64,000 bases of DNA from Clostridia bacterium (GTDB lineage Bacteria; Bacillota; Clostridia; Oscillospirales; Acutalibacteraceae). The notes under the pieces are model-generated. The model worked only from the letters and a program-made list of their open reading frames with translations, did no database searches and had not been told where the DNA came from. A program made the position numbers and the translations under genes. Position 1 is the first letter of the stretch. Each line of letters opens with the position of its first letter. The stretch is taken from contig JAFUNA010000020.1 in NCBI GenBank assembly GCA_017473165.1, positions 50,537 to 114,536 of the forward strand. Reading direction: 5' to 3'. Positions 51,319 through 59,080 of this stretch are shown here, piece by piece.

Positions 51319-51347
51319 TTGCATAATGGTGTCAATGATGATAGAAT
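51319..51347 (+). promoter_or_regulatory. Probable promoter of the WYL regulator gene
   Basis: TTGCAT (51319-51324), 17-bp spacer, TAGAAT (51342-51347). The start near 51354 leaves a leader of only about 13 bases before ATG 51367. Confidence 0.6.
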
Positions 51348-51366
51348 AAACACAGAGGTGACTGTT

Positions 51367-52419
51367 ATGGACTCAATGCAGCCGAAAAAACTACTCATAA
51401 TCAACATTCTTGATATTCTCAAAAAGTATACTGACGAAGATCACCGTCTGAGCCAGAAAGAGATTGCGGAGATTCTTGAAACGGAATATGAAATGAAGGC
51501 AGACCGCAAGGCGATCAAGCGAAATCTGATGAACTTGATTGAATTCGGTTATGAAATCGAATACAGTGAAGCTCTGCGACTGGTGAAAAACAAAAAGGGA
51601 GAGCTTGAAGAAAGCTATATTCTTTCCGATTTTTATCTTGTGCGTGATTTTACGGATGCTGAACTCCGTCTGCTGATTGACAGTCTGCTTTTCTCAAAGC
51701 ACATTCCTTATTCACAATGCAAGGAGCTTATCGAGAAAATCGAGGGACTTTCAAACAAGTATTTCAGAAATAAAGTGAAACATATCCGCAACTTACCCGA
51801 GAATATGCCGCAGAACAAGGAGCTTTTCTATACTATTGAAGTTCTTGACGAGGCGATAAGCAAAGGTAACCAAGTGGCTTTCAAGTATAATGACATGGGT
51901 ACGGATAAAAAACAGTATCCACGCAAAAACAGCGAGGGCAATGTGAGAGAATACATTGTAAATTCCTACCAGATGGTTGCCACAAACGGCAGATATTACC
52001 TTGTCTGTAATTATGACAAGTACAACAACGTATCAAACTACCGCCTTGACAGAATAACGGACATCCGTTTGCTTGACACTCCCGTTAAACCGATGAAAAA
52101 GGTTGAGGGTCTTGAACACGGACTTGATTTGCCCAAGCATATGGCGGAGCATATTTATATGTTTGCCGACAAGACAGAAAAGGTCACATTCAGAGCAAAG
52201 AAATACATTGTTACCGAAATTATTGACTGGTTCGGCAAGGACGTTAAATTCAGCGATGAAACCGAAGACGAGGTTACGGCAGAAGTCAGAGTCAGCAAAA
52301 TGGCAATGAAATTCTGGGCAATGCAGTACGGCGAGCATATCACCGTCACCGCTCCCGAAAGCCTTGTGAATGATATAAAAGATGCACTGCAAAAAGCAGT
52401 GGAGAAATACGGAAAGTGA
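51367..52419 (+). CDS. WYL-domain transcriptional regulator
   Basis: Cytoplasmic regulator of 350 residues. An N-terminal winged helix (about 1-75: RLSQKEIAEILETEYEMKADRKAIKRNL) is followed by a WYL domain (about 150-230, with AFKYND..., VNSYQMVATNGRYYLVCNY and YRLDRI) and a C-terminal WCX-type extension. WYL domains sense nucleic-acid or nucleotide ligands and many such regulators control phage-defence genes. Start ATG 51367 has GAGGTG 8 bases upstream. Seven bases separate it from the next gene, and the group continues through a nuclease, so this is probably its regulator. Confidence 0.9.
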   Translation: MDSMQPKKLLIINILDILKKYTDEDHRLSQKEIAEILETEYEMKADRKAIKRNLMNLIEFGYEIEYSEALRLVKNKKGELEESYILSDFYLVRDFTDAELRLLIDSLLFSKHIPYSQCKELIEKIEGLSNKYFRNKVKHIRNLPENMPQNKELFYTIEVLDEAISKGNQVAFKYNDMGTDKKQYPRKNSEGNVREYIVNSYQMVATNGRYYLVCNYDKYNNVSNYRLDRITDIRLLDTPVKPMKKVEGLEHGLDLPKHMAEHIYMFADKTEKVTFRAKKYIVTEIIDWFGKDVKFSDETEDEVTAEVRVSKMAMKFWAMQYGEHITVTAPESLVNDIKDALQKAVEKYGK

Positions 52420-52425
52420 GGAAAT

Positions 52426-52845
52426 ATGAAAACTGTAATTTTAACAAAAGATGAACTCAATGCTGACTTGTTTCAAGACGTGAAATTTTTTTCCGTTGCC
52501 GAAGGCGGTGCTATGGGAATGGCTGGAGAGATTATCTTTCTCAATGGAAATGGAAAAAGCTTTTCTCTGAATTATTTCTTTGGTGATATAACTCCTGATG
52601 ATATTGTTGAAGTTTTTCCTTTACTTGCAAAATGCAAACTCGGGATATTCGGATATGGAAGAACAGTTCCTGAAGGCTGGAACTATGTCAGTTTGGGACA
52701 AGGGAATCATTTGGTTATTTCATCAGATTTATATGATAAATTCAAAGAAAAAACAGCTCATATAAAATACGAACACATACTTTATGGAAAATGGTACGAT
52801 ATAGCAGTTAACATCATAGAAAATAAACAAGGAGATTTGTTATGA
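52426..52845 (+). CDS. Protein of unknown function (139 residues)
   Basis: Not recognised. A soluble alpha/beta protein without signal or membrane segment, Gly-rich near the start (AEGGAMGMAGEIIFLNGNG) and with an aromatic middle (FSLNYFFGD, GRTVPEGWNYVSLG). It begins 6 bases after the WYL gene, with GAGG just upstream, and overlaps the next gene by 4 bases (ATGA), so the three are co-translated. Confidence 0.8.
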   Translation: MKTVILTKDELNADLFQDVKFFSVAEGGAMGMAGEIIFLNGNGKSFSLNYFFGDITPDDIVEVFPLLAKCKLGIFGYGRTVPEGWNYVSLGQGNHLVISSDLYDKFKEKTAHIKYEHILYGKWYDIAVNIIENKQGDLL

Positions 52846-53309
52846 AAGAATTTATGGAAAAATTTTATGAAACAAGAGACACTTGGCTTGACCTTCTGGA
52901 CAATGTCAATGCCTATGTTTTCAGCGAGGAAGAACTTGACGAGGATATGTTTGCAGATGCAATGCGAGGTGCTTTTGAAGTCTTTTCAAAAATGTTTTCG
53001 CTTGAAACCGTAAAAGTTATGGGAAATTTAGAAGCGCTTGGTGTAAATCATCTTATGACTCTTATCGGAACAATGCAGGAATATGCTGCAGACAGATATA
53101 CCGAAGATTCAGAAAACATTGTTTTCAGAGCATCACAGCTCGCAACACGTCTTTTGGTCAACGGAGCTGTAAATGATTTTTTGTGGCACGATGACGGAAT
53201 TTTGCCTGCAGATGAATTGATTGATTATATCTGGCTTGAACTGGATGACAACTATGTGTATGACATCAACAAAGGCGACTTGTCAGAGTTGATTAAGATA
53301 TTAGAGTAA
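52842..53309 (+). CDS. Acidic helical protein of unknown function (155 residues)
   Basis: Not recognised. Strongly acidic and probably all-helical (EEELDEDMFADAMRGAFEVF; ADELIDYIWLELDD), with no signal peptide or membrane segment. Start overlaps the preceding stop by 4 bases, with AAGGAG upstream. Last gene before a fresh promoter. Confidence 0.8.
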   Translation: MKEFMEKFYETRDTWLDLLDNVNAYVFSEEELDEDMFADAMRGAFEVFSKMFSLETVKVMGNLEALGVNHLMTLIGTMQEYAADRYTEDSENIVFRASQLATRLLVNGAVNDFLWHDDGILPADELIDYIWLELDDNYVYDINKGDLSELIKILE

Positions 53310-53310
53310 A

Positions 53311-53339
53311 TTGACAAAATGATATTTTGGAACTATAGT
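53311..53339 (+). promoter_or_regulatory. Promoter of the Mrr-like nuclease gene
   Basis: Perfect TTGACA (53311-53316), 17-bp spacer, TATAGT (53334-53339), directly after the stop of the preceding gene. The start would be near 53346. Confidence 0.85.
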
Positions 53340-53378
53340 CTAATTATTACACATTAAAATTAAAGGAGAGAATTGATT

Positions 53379-54371
53379 GTGTCAAATGTATTCGTATTCA
53401 GAATTGCAAATGATGTTGATTACGTTAAAAACGAAATCAAGCTAGGGCGCCTTCGTCAAGGTTGGGGTGATTCAACATCGAATTTAACAGGAGTATCTCT
53501 AGATGAGTGGGTTAAAGCAAGGTGTAAAAACAATCATTTTGACGGCGATTATGAATACTATTCATCCAAATACAGAAACCTTGTCAAAATGCTTGATATT
53601 AAATCAGGCGATATTCTTATAATCCCCAAAACACCCGATTACACAAAATTCACAATCTGCAGAGCATCGGGCGAATACACTTTCTGCGAGTCCTTCGGCT
53701 ATAACAAAGACGATTATTATCACACTATCCCCATTGACGTGGATTCAATCCGAGAATTCAGTTATCACGCAAACGAGAAATGCAAAATAATTCACGCAAA
53801 GCTCCGTTCATACCAGTCACCGATTAACAGGGTTTGGTTAGAAAATGTTGTCGAAGCAGCAGAAAGCGTTGTTTCGGCTTGTTCCGATATCTGCGAAAAG
53901 CCAACAGAAACCGTTGTTAAAGAAATCAAATACGATATTTTCAAAAGCTCTGCCATAAGCAGATTCAGAAATCTCGGAAACAGAGAAACTGAAAAAATAG
54001 TTAAGCTCATATTTGAAAATATGGGTTATGAATTCATCGGTTCAAACAGTTATGACAGAGAAGGCGGCGATGCCGATTTGATCTTTGCCGATATTTTTTT
54101 CAGCGAGCTTATGGATTGCGGAGTGAACAGTTCTGAAATATCAGGTAAAGTATTTATTCAGGTTAAAAACAAAGACGGTATGGATTACAATGATATTGAA
54201 GGTGTTGAGCAATTGATTAAGCGCACGCAAAACGAAAATGCCGCAGCTAAAATTCTTATTTCAACTACAGATAATTTTACTCAGAAATGCAAAGACTTGG
54301 CTAACAGAAACAACATCTTACTGATTGACGGCAATGGATTTCTAAAACTTGTGTTCAAATATGTAGATTAA
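53379..54371 (+). CDS. Mrr-like restriction endonuclease with N-terminal reader-like domain
   Basis: Predicted nuclease of 330 residues. The C-terminal half (about 190-330) is an Mrr-type PD-(D/E)xK domain: NRETEKIVKLIFENMGYEF, GGDADLI (Asp231), FIQVKN (Gln261, Lys263), then AAKILISTTDNFTQKCKDLA. The N-terminal half (FRIANDVDYVKNEIKLGRLRQGWG, SGDILIIPKTPDY) looks like a PUA/EVE-like small-molecule or modified-base reader, an architecture seen in type IV restriction enzymes that cut modified DNA. GTG 53379 is preferred to TTG 53373, which is only 4 bases from the ribosome site. No methyltransferase gene is nearby, which fits a type IV role. Confidence 0.82.
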   Translation: MSNVFVFRIANDVDYVKNEIKLGRLRQGWGDSTSNLTGVSLDEWVKARCKNNHFDGDYEYYSSKYRNLVKMLDIKSGDILIIPKTPDYTKFTICRASGEYTFCESFGYNKDDYYHTIPIDVDSIREFSYHANEKCKIIHAKLRSYQSPINRVWLENVVEAAESVVSACSDICEKPTETVVKEIKYDIFKSSAISRFRNLGNRETEKIVKLIFENMGYEFIGSNSYDREGGDADLIFADIFFSELMDCGVNSSEISGKVFIQVKNKDGMDYNDIEGVEQLIKRTQNENAAAKILISTTDNFTQKCKDLANRNNILLIDGNGFLKLVFKYVD

Positions 54372-54396
54372 TAACATCTCCCCAAAACAACCCACG

Positions 54397-54432
54397 CCTC
54401 CTGTTATTATGTATTTACAAAGTAACGGGAGG
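54397..54432 (+). promoter_or_regulatory. Hairpin masking the ribosome site of a small gene
   Basis: Ten-base stem CCTCCTGTTA / TAACGGGAGG (one G-U pair, 16-nt loop). Its 3' arm is the ribosome-binding GGGAGG of the next small gene, and GATTTTTTG follows, so it could act either as a translation switch or as a terminator of the nuclease gene. Confidence 0.65.
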
Positions 54433-54439
54433 TGATTTT

Positions 54440-54586
54440 TTGAACAGATGGAAGGTTGTTTGCCAGATTAACAACGTGCATTCTGAGCCGATCGTTTCCG
54501 CAACGGGTGCTGCAGAAGCGGAAAAACTCGTCAGAAGCATGTATGCAGGGCAGACTGTCAGAATAATGTATATCGTCAAAGTCTGA
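54440..54586 (+). CDS. Small protein of unknown function (48 residues, TTG start)
   Basis: A short frame too small for usual calling, from TTG 54440 with GGGAGGTGA 5-10 bases upstream. The peptide (NRWKVVCQINNVHSEPI... to RIMYIVKV) looks like a compact beta-alpha-beta fold and has no membrane segment. Coding is supported by the ribosome site and by balanced codon use; function is unknown. It lies between the nuclease and the PolC-like gene and is followed by a terminator. Confidence 0.62.
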   Translation: MNRWKVVCQINNVHSEPIVSATGAAEAEKLVRSMYAGQTVRIMYIVKV

Positions 54587-54602
54587 TATGCACCGAAAAA
54601 AG

Positions 54603-54648
54603 ACCATCTCTTTTGGTATTCTTACCTCAAGAGATGGTTATTATTTTT
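54603..54648 (+). terminator. Terminator or attenuator before the PolC-like gene
   Basis: Perfect 10-bp stem ACCATCTCTT / AAGAGATGGT (54603-54612 and 54629-54638), 16-nt loop, then TATTATTTTT. It ends 15 bases before the PolC-like start, so it either ends the small-gene transcript or sets read-through. Confidence 0.75.
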
Positions 54649-54662
54649 GGAAGGTGATATTT

Positions 54663-55937
54663 ATGAGTGAAAATAACTATACAAAGCGTTTTTCAACACT
54701 ATGTCGTAACAAGGCGAACGACAGATACAGAATCAGCGAAATTTACAGTATGCACGAAAGAACAGAAACGGAAATCTGCAATGCTATTCTATCAAAAAGT
54801 TGCCTACTCTTTCTCGCAGCGCATGAAGTTATAGAATATTGCAAAAATAAAAACATTCCCTACGGCAACGGATTTTCATCAAAATTTCATCTGCTCGCAT
54901 ATTATCTCGGAATATCCGAAGTCAATCCTCTGCCGTGCCATTATGAATGCTCATGCGGCAGCTTTGAATGGGTAAGACCGAGACCGTATTTTGATTTCTA
55001 CGAAACCGATGCAGACGGTTTTGATATGCCTGATAAAGAATGTCCTTTTTGCAAAAAAACAATGCACGGCGACGGTCATAATCTTCCCGAAAGCGAAGAT
55101 GAGATCCATTCAATCAATATTCCAGTCACATCGGAATTCAAGGATGAAATAATTGCTTATCTGAAAGAAAAATTCAACGGTTTTAATGTACGAAATCTGA
55201 AACACGTTGACAAGGATAATATTACTCACGAGCTTAAATATTCTCTGTCTGTTATGCCTGCCGGATGTGAATTGCCCGATGATTGCTTTACCGAGCCTAT
55301 TCCTTACGGAATTCTTGTTCTGAGCGATTATGAACCGCTTGCGGATTTAACCTTACTATCGCAAACAACCGATACCGATTTATCTTCAATTAATTTCAAT
55401 GATTTAAAAATTTATGAATCCTTTTATCATTACGAAGATGATGCAATGTGCGGCGAATGCTCCGTTTACGGTCACTTGAAACTTCCTGTTGATTTCTTTG
55501 TTTTTGAAAAAGCAGAGAATTTTTCGGATTTTGTCCGTCGCTTGGGAATTCTTAAATTTCTGAATCATCTTCCCGAAAAATCTCATGACAGTATTCTCGG
55601 CGGTTGGGAAAGCAAAGGTTGTCAAAACAAAAGAGTACCTATAAATCAAGTTCCGTACTGCATTGAAGAATTTATTGATACTCTTGCGAGAAATTATTTC
55701 GATAATAAAGAAATAAGCAAAATCATTGCTGCAGGAAAATCGGGAAAACCCGCTTCAAAATTCATTGCGGAAAATTATGTGCAGTGGTTTCGCGATTTGG
55801 CGGATAATTGCAGATATCTTGATAATAAACAAAATCTCATTGCCGAAGCAATGGAGATTTACAGAACACAGTATTTTGCAGAAAATTATCCCGTGAAATT
55901 TTTGAAATATATATTAAATAAGATGAACAAGTCATAA
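54663..55937 (+). CDS. Stand-alone PolC-like protein, catalytic aspartates lost
   Basis: A 424-residue protein that aligns, in order, with the polymerase part of Gram-positive DNA polymerase III PolC. Shared blocks: RTETEICNAI (PolC RLEKELNSII), ISEVNPLPCHYECSCG (ITEVNPLPPHYVCPxC), DGFDMPDKECPFC...DGHNLP (SGFDLPDKxCPxCG...DGHDIP), PYGILVLSDYEPLADLT (GGIIVVPDYMDIYDFS), FSDFVRRLG (FSELVQISG), and VPINQVPYCIEEFIDTLARN. The four zinc-type Cys (96, 98, 127, 130) remain. The catalytic DIDLNFSG reads SINIPVTS (Asp to Ser150 and Asn152), and the GSRGSVGSS nucleotide loop is gone, so it cannot polymerise. It lacks the exonuclease, PHP and OB parts. Function unknown; possibly a decoy, or a replisome-binding or nucleotide-sensing factor. 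Confidence 0.82.
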   Translation: MSENNYTKRFSTLCRNKANDRYRISEIYSMHERTETEICNAILSKSCLLFLAAHEVIEYCKNKNIPYGNGFSSKFHLLAYYLGISEVNPLPCHYECSCGSFEWVRPRPYFDFYETDADGFDMPDKECPFCKKTMHGDGHNLPESEDEIHSINIPVTSEFKDEIIAYLKEKFNGFNVRNLKHVDKDNITHELKYSLSVMPAGCELPDDCFTEPIPYGILVLSDYEPLADLTLLSQTTDTDLSSINFNDLKIYESFYHYEDDAMCGECSVYGHLKLPVDFFVFEKAENFSDFVRRLGILKFLNHLPEKSHDSILGGWESKGCQNKRVPINQVPYCIEEFIDTLARNYFDNKEISKIIAAGKSGKPASKFIAENYVQWFRDLADNCRYLDNKQNLIAEAMEIYRTQYFAENYPVKFLKYILNKMNKS

Positions 55938-55942
55938 AAACA

Positions 55943-55975
55943 GCCTGCAACGGTTTTGTTGCAGGCATTTTCATT
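55943..55975. terminator. Bidirectional terminator between converging operons
   Basis: Perfect stem GCCTGCAAC / GTTGCAGGC (55943-55951 and 55958-55966) with a 6-nt loop; ATTTTCATTT follows on the plus strand and TGTTTTTATG on the minus strand. It separates the PolC-like gene from the leftward helicase operon. Confidence 0.93.
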
Positions 55976-56867
55976 TCTTATAGGGTACTCTTGCGGAGGG
56001 TACGAGTTTTGATGCAGGGTCGGTGTGGGTTGCCTGATCGTCAAAGAATATGTTGGCATTGAATGCTTTGAGAACTTCGCTTTTCTTAACTCCGCCAAGG
56101 AAAAACACCTCGTCAATACGAACATTCCACGCACGCAGAGTACGGATAACTCTTTCGTGTGCAGGAGCGTTTCTTGCTGTAACAAGTGCTGTGCGTATAG
56201 GCGATTCGTCTTTGGGGAATTGCTTCTGAATAAGCGAAAGTGTTTTGAGAAGCTTTGCAAACGGACCTTCGGGCAGAGGATTCTGTGCATTCTTCTGCTC
56301 GTGTTCTGCGAACGCTTCAAGTCCTTCCGCCTGAAAAATTCTTTCAGATTCATCGGAGAAAATAACCGCATCGCCGTCGAAAGCAATTCGGATTTGGGGT
56401 ATCTCATCATCGGGATTTATCGGCAGATTTGAGTTGTCACAGATGATGCCCGATGCGATGTTTGCGTTAATTGCTTCCTGCACGTCGCTTTCGTTTGCGG
56501 AAAGGAACAAATCGGTTTTGAATGCACCGAGATAGGGCGAAATCGATGCACCACCGACCAGAGCCGCACGGCTGATATCCAAACCGTAATGCTCGATTGA
56601 ATTAAAAATACGCAAACTTGTGTCGGAGCTGTTTTTGGACATAATGATAATCTCGGTCAGGTATCTGCCGTCTGCATTGAGTTTCTGCAATGCCTTGACA
56701 AGCGGAAATGCCGTGCCGGGTTTCAAAATATCGTTCTCGTGTTCGGTCTGATATTTTGAATATGCCTCCAGACCCTGCTCTTCAAATATTCTGTTTTCTT
56801 CTTCAAGGTCAAACAGTGCTCTTGATGATACGCCGATAACGAGTTTATCTTCCAAAGTTACTGCCAT
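55971..56867 (-). CDS. Cytosolic 5'-nucleotidase (NT5C1-like family)
   Basis: Nucleoside monophosphate phosphatase of 298 residues. The chain matches the bacterial relatives of cytosolic 5'-nucleotidase 1: VSSRALFDLEEENRIFEEQG, KPGTAFPLVKALQKLN, IIIMSKNSSDTSLRIFNSI, HYGLDISRAALVGG, the HAD-like IAFDGDAVIFSDESERIF, ALVTARNAPAHERVIRTL, and FLGGVKKSEVLKAFNANIFFDD. All HAD catalytic parts are in place (Asp nucleophile in FDGDA). Start 56867 follows AAGGGGTG. Last gene of the helicase operon, 35 bases after the LRR gene. It may adjust nucleotide pools or deplete AMP or dNMP; the latter is inference. Confidence 0.9.
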   Translation of the reverse strand: MAVTLEDKLVIGVSSRALFDLEEENRIFEEQGLEAYSKYQTEHENDILKPGTAFPLVKALQKLNADGRYLTEIIIMSKNSSDTSLRIFNSIEHYGLDISRAALVGGASISPYLGAFKTDLFLSANESDVQEAINANIASGIICDNSNLPINPDDEIPQIRIAFDGDAVIFSDESERIFQAEGLEAFAEHEQKNAQNPLPEGPFAKLLKTLSLIQKQFPKDESPIRTALVTARNAPAHERVIRTLRAWNVRIDEVFFLGGVKKSEVLKAFNANIFFDDQATHTDPASKLVPSARVPYKK

Positions 56868-56902
56868 AATAAACACCCCTTGTGTTATATGCTTTTATAA
56901 TA

Positions 56903-57790
56903 TTATTTTTCTGCGGATTTGTAAATACCGAAAACGGAGTTCACTTTTTCAATTGAAAGATTATTGCAAGGCAAGAATTTAATTTTGTGTTTGTTTGCAT
57001 ACATCTCTGCAAATGAACCGCTTTTGCCTGCGATAATCATATTCGGGTTGGCATCGTAAAAAGCGGATTTCGAAATACTTATAACCGACGGCGGAATAAA
57101 AATCATTTCAAGCTTTTTGCACTTTTCAAAAGTATAAGGCATAATCGCTTCAACCGCAGGAGGAATTGCGATAAAACGGATTGGCGTAAACGAAAATGCA
57201 TCCGATGCGATTTCACGGACATTTTTCGGGAGAATTATATATTCGAGGTTTTTGCATCCGCTGAAAGCCTTTTTGCCTATAACCCTGACTTTTTCATTAA
57301 GTTCAGCCTTTTCAAGGTTTTCGCAGTTCATAAAGCTTTCGGGTTGAATTTTTCCCGTGCCGAAGTTTATGTTTTTAAGATATCTGTTTCCGCAGAAGGT
57401 GCTTTTATCAAATGCTATTCCGTCAAACGTCACTCTTTCAGCGGTTGTTCTGTGAGTGTTTATGAGGTATTCGGGCTCGGGAATCAACCTTTCGCAGGGG
57501 TAATAAAAACCGATATCTTGTCTTACCGTTGACGGAATAAAGGCAAAATCTCCTGTTATTTCGGGAAACAGTTCACATTTTTTATAGACATTCAGGCTGT
57601 GGATAAGCTTAACTTTTTTGCCGCAGAAACGGGTCGGAATTTCGACTTCTTTTTGTTCGCCGATAACACCCACAACAGCGATTTCAGGATGCTCGGTTTT
57701 TATTTCGTTGCCTCTTAATTCTTTGAATTCACAACAGTTATAAAGCAGTTTGCCGTCTGTTATGAGAACACGGTTTAGCGGACACAGCAT
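56903..57790 (-). CDS. Cytoplasmic LRR_5 (BspA-type) repeat protein
   Basis: Protein of 295 residues without signal peptide or membrane span. The second half is LRR_5 repeats (NCENLEKAELNEKVRVIGKK, FSGCKNLEYIILPKNVREIA, FEKCKKLEMIFIPPSVISIS); the first half is Cys-containing and not recognised. LRR_5 proteins are usually secreted, as are the other two in this window, so an internal form is unusual and suggests an intracellular ligand-binding role. It starts 3 bases after the VWA gene with GAGGTG upstream, so it belongs to the operon. Confidence 0.86.
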   Translation of the reverse strand: MLCPLNRVLITDGKLLYNCCEFKELRGNEIKTEHPEIAVVGVIGEQKEVEIPTRFCGKKVKLIHSLNVYKKCELFPEITGDFAFIPSTVRQDIGFYYPCERLIPEPEYLINTHRTTAERVTFDGIAFDKSTFCGNRYLKNINFGTGKIQPESFMNCENLEKAELNEKVRVIGKKAFSGCKNLEYIILPKNVREIASDAFSFTPIRFIAIPPAVEAIMPYTFEKCKKLEMIFIPPSVISISKSAFYDANPNMIIAGKSGSFAEMYANKHKIKFLPCNNLSIEKVNSVFGIYKSAEK

Positions 57791-57793
57791 TTT

Positions 57794-59080
57794 TTACACC
57801 TCAATTCTTGCAATTTTGCCCCACGGGGGTTCAACATCTTTATTGTTCAGAATCCACAAAACGGGGATTCCGTTTGATTTTTCTTTATCGGGAAACGGAG
57901 CATAACCGTCGGTCAGGATTATTATGCTCGCAGGCGGTTCGTCGGTCATATTCTCGGCAACATATTTGAATATGACCTCGAAATCCGTACCTCCCCCGCC
58001 TTTCGGTTTGATAACAATAAACTCATCCTCATCAGAAAAAGGTTCGGGTTCTGTTACGGCTGCATCGAAAAATCCGAGAAGACCTTCAAGCTTGCCATTG
58101 AACTGGTCGATTGCGCCTTTGACTTCGGAATAAGCGGCGGTTATCATATCGTCGGACATTGAACCTGATGTATCAATCATAAAAAGAATATTTTTAACTT
58201 TTTCGTCTTTTTCGTTAAAATCGGGCAGAAAGAAATCGGAATCGCCGAATCTTCTGTCGGGCGGACTGAACGAATAATCACAGATTTCTTCCTGCACAAA
58301 TTCATTCAGGATTGAACGCCAATCTGTCTGCGGTTTTCGGAGTTCTTTGATTATCCTCTTTGCAAAAGCAGGGAGTAAACCTCTTTGGTCTAACGGATCT
58401 CGGATACTGACAGCCTCTGCCGCATCTATAATCCTCTTTTGCCATTCTTCGCGCAAAGTGTTATCATCGGCAGTGTTTTTCCATTTTTCGTGGTCATCAA
58501 AAACACCGTTGCCGTTACTGTCGGAATCGTCGGAACCGCCGTCCCCGCCATTCTTGCCACCCGGAGCGCCTCCGTTACCTTTCACTTTGCTTCCCGGCAT
58601 TTTATTTTTTGGTTTTTTACCATTCATCGCAGGCAGCATGGCATAAACCTCTTCTGCGGTAAATTTTGCGCCCTCTTTGCCGTCGGGCGTTTCGTGCATA
58701 AGCTCGCCGTATTGACCCAGATGAATGTTTTTTCTGTTGCCGCCCATTGATTCGAGAATGATTGAATTTACCACTATATCGCAGGCAATATTGAATTTTT
58801 CGGGTTCAAAATCACCGCTTCGTGAACAGTGCTGCAAAGCAACGTGAAGAATTTCGTGCATCATAACAATATCAATCTGCGGATCGGTCAGATTTTCAAG
58901 AAAATCGGGGCCGAAATATATCCTCACACCGTCTGTTGCGGCGGTTTCGCATTCTTCGTCAATCGTCAGCACCATATGCATCAGCAGCAGACCGTAAAAT
59001 CCGTTTGTGCAAAGCAGACGCAGCCTTGACTTCATTAGTCTCATTGAATATTCACGGATTTTCTGTTCAGACAGTTCCAT
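57794..59080 (-). CDS. DUF2201-type zincin-like plus VWA domain protein
   Basis: Protein of 428 residues with two domains. The N-terminal region has MMHEILHVALQH (residues 73-84; HExxH at 75-79), a zinc metallopeptidase-type motif. A Gly/Asp/Ser-rich linker spans about 165-192. The C-terminal half is a von Willebrand A-like domain whose metal-ion site begins DTSGSMS at 303-309, with GGGGTDF and ILTDGYAPFP completing it. Proteins of this build partner MoxR ATPases, and the MoxR gene overlaps it by 14 bases. Start 59080 is set by AAGGAA upstream; the extension to 59116 lies inside the MoxR gene. Whether it cleaves protein is not shown. Confidence 0.92.
   Translation of the reverse strand: MELSEQKIREYSMRLMKSRLRLLCTNGFYGLLLMHMVLTIDEECETAATDGVRIYFGPDFLENLTDPQIDIVMMHEILHVALQHCSRSGDFEPEKFNIACDIVVNSIILESMGGNRKNIHLGQYGELMHETPDGKEGAKFTAEEVYAMLPAMNGKKPKNKMPGSKVKGNGGAPGGKNGGDGGSDDSDSNGNGVFDDHEKWKNTADDNTLREEWQKRIIDAAEAVSIRDPLDQRGLLPAFAKRIIKELRKPQTDWRSILNEFVQEEICDYSFSPPDRRFGDSDFFLPDFNEKDEKVKNILFMIDTSGSMSDDMITAAYSEVKGAIDQFNGKLEGLLGFFDAAVTEPEPFSDEDEFIVIKPKGGGGTDFEVIFKYVAENMTDEPPASIIILTDGYAPFPDKEKSNGIPVLWILNNKDVEPPWGKIARIEV

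Noticed and set aside
51142-51324. 60-codon minus-strand frame (QPLVSFWLDRTGSRQ...)
   Set aside because: It lacks a ribosome site and recognisable relatives, and overlaps a hairpin and the WYL promoter. It may be a remnant but cannot be supported as a gene.
54663-55937. Host polC gene fragment left by a duplication
   Set aside because: The frame is intact with a proper start, but similarity to PolC is low overall and catalytic residues have been replaced rather than interrupted, which fits a long-diverged functional paralog better than a recent fragment.
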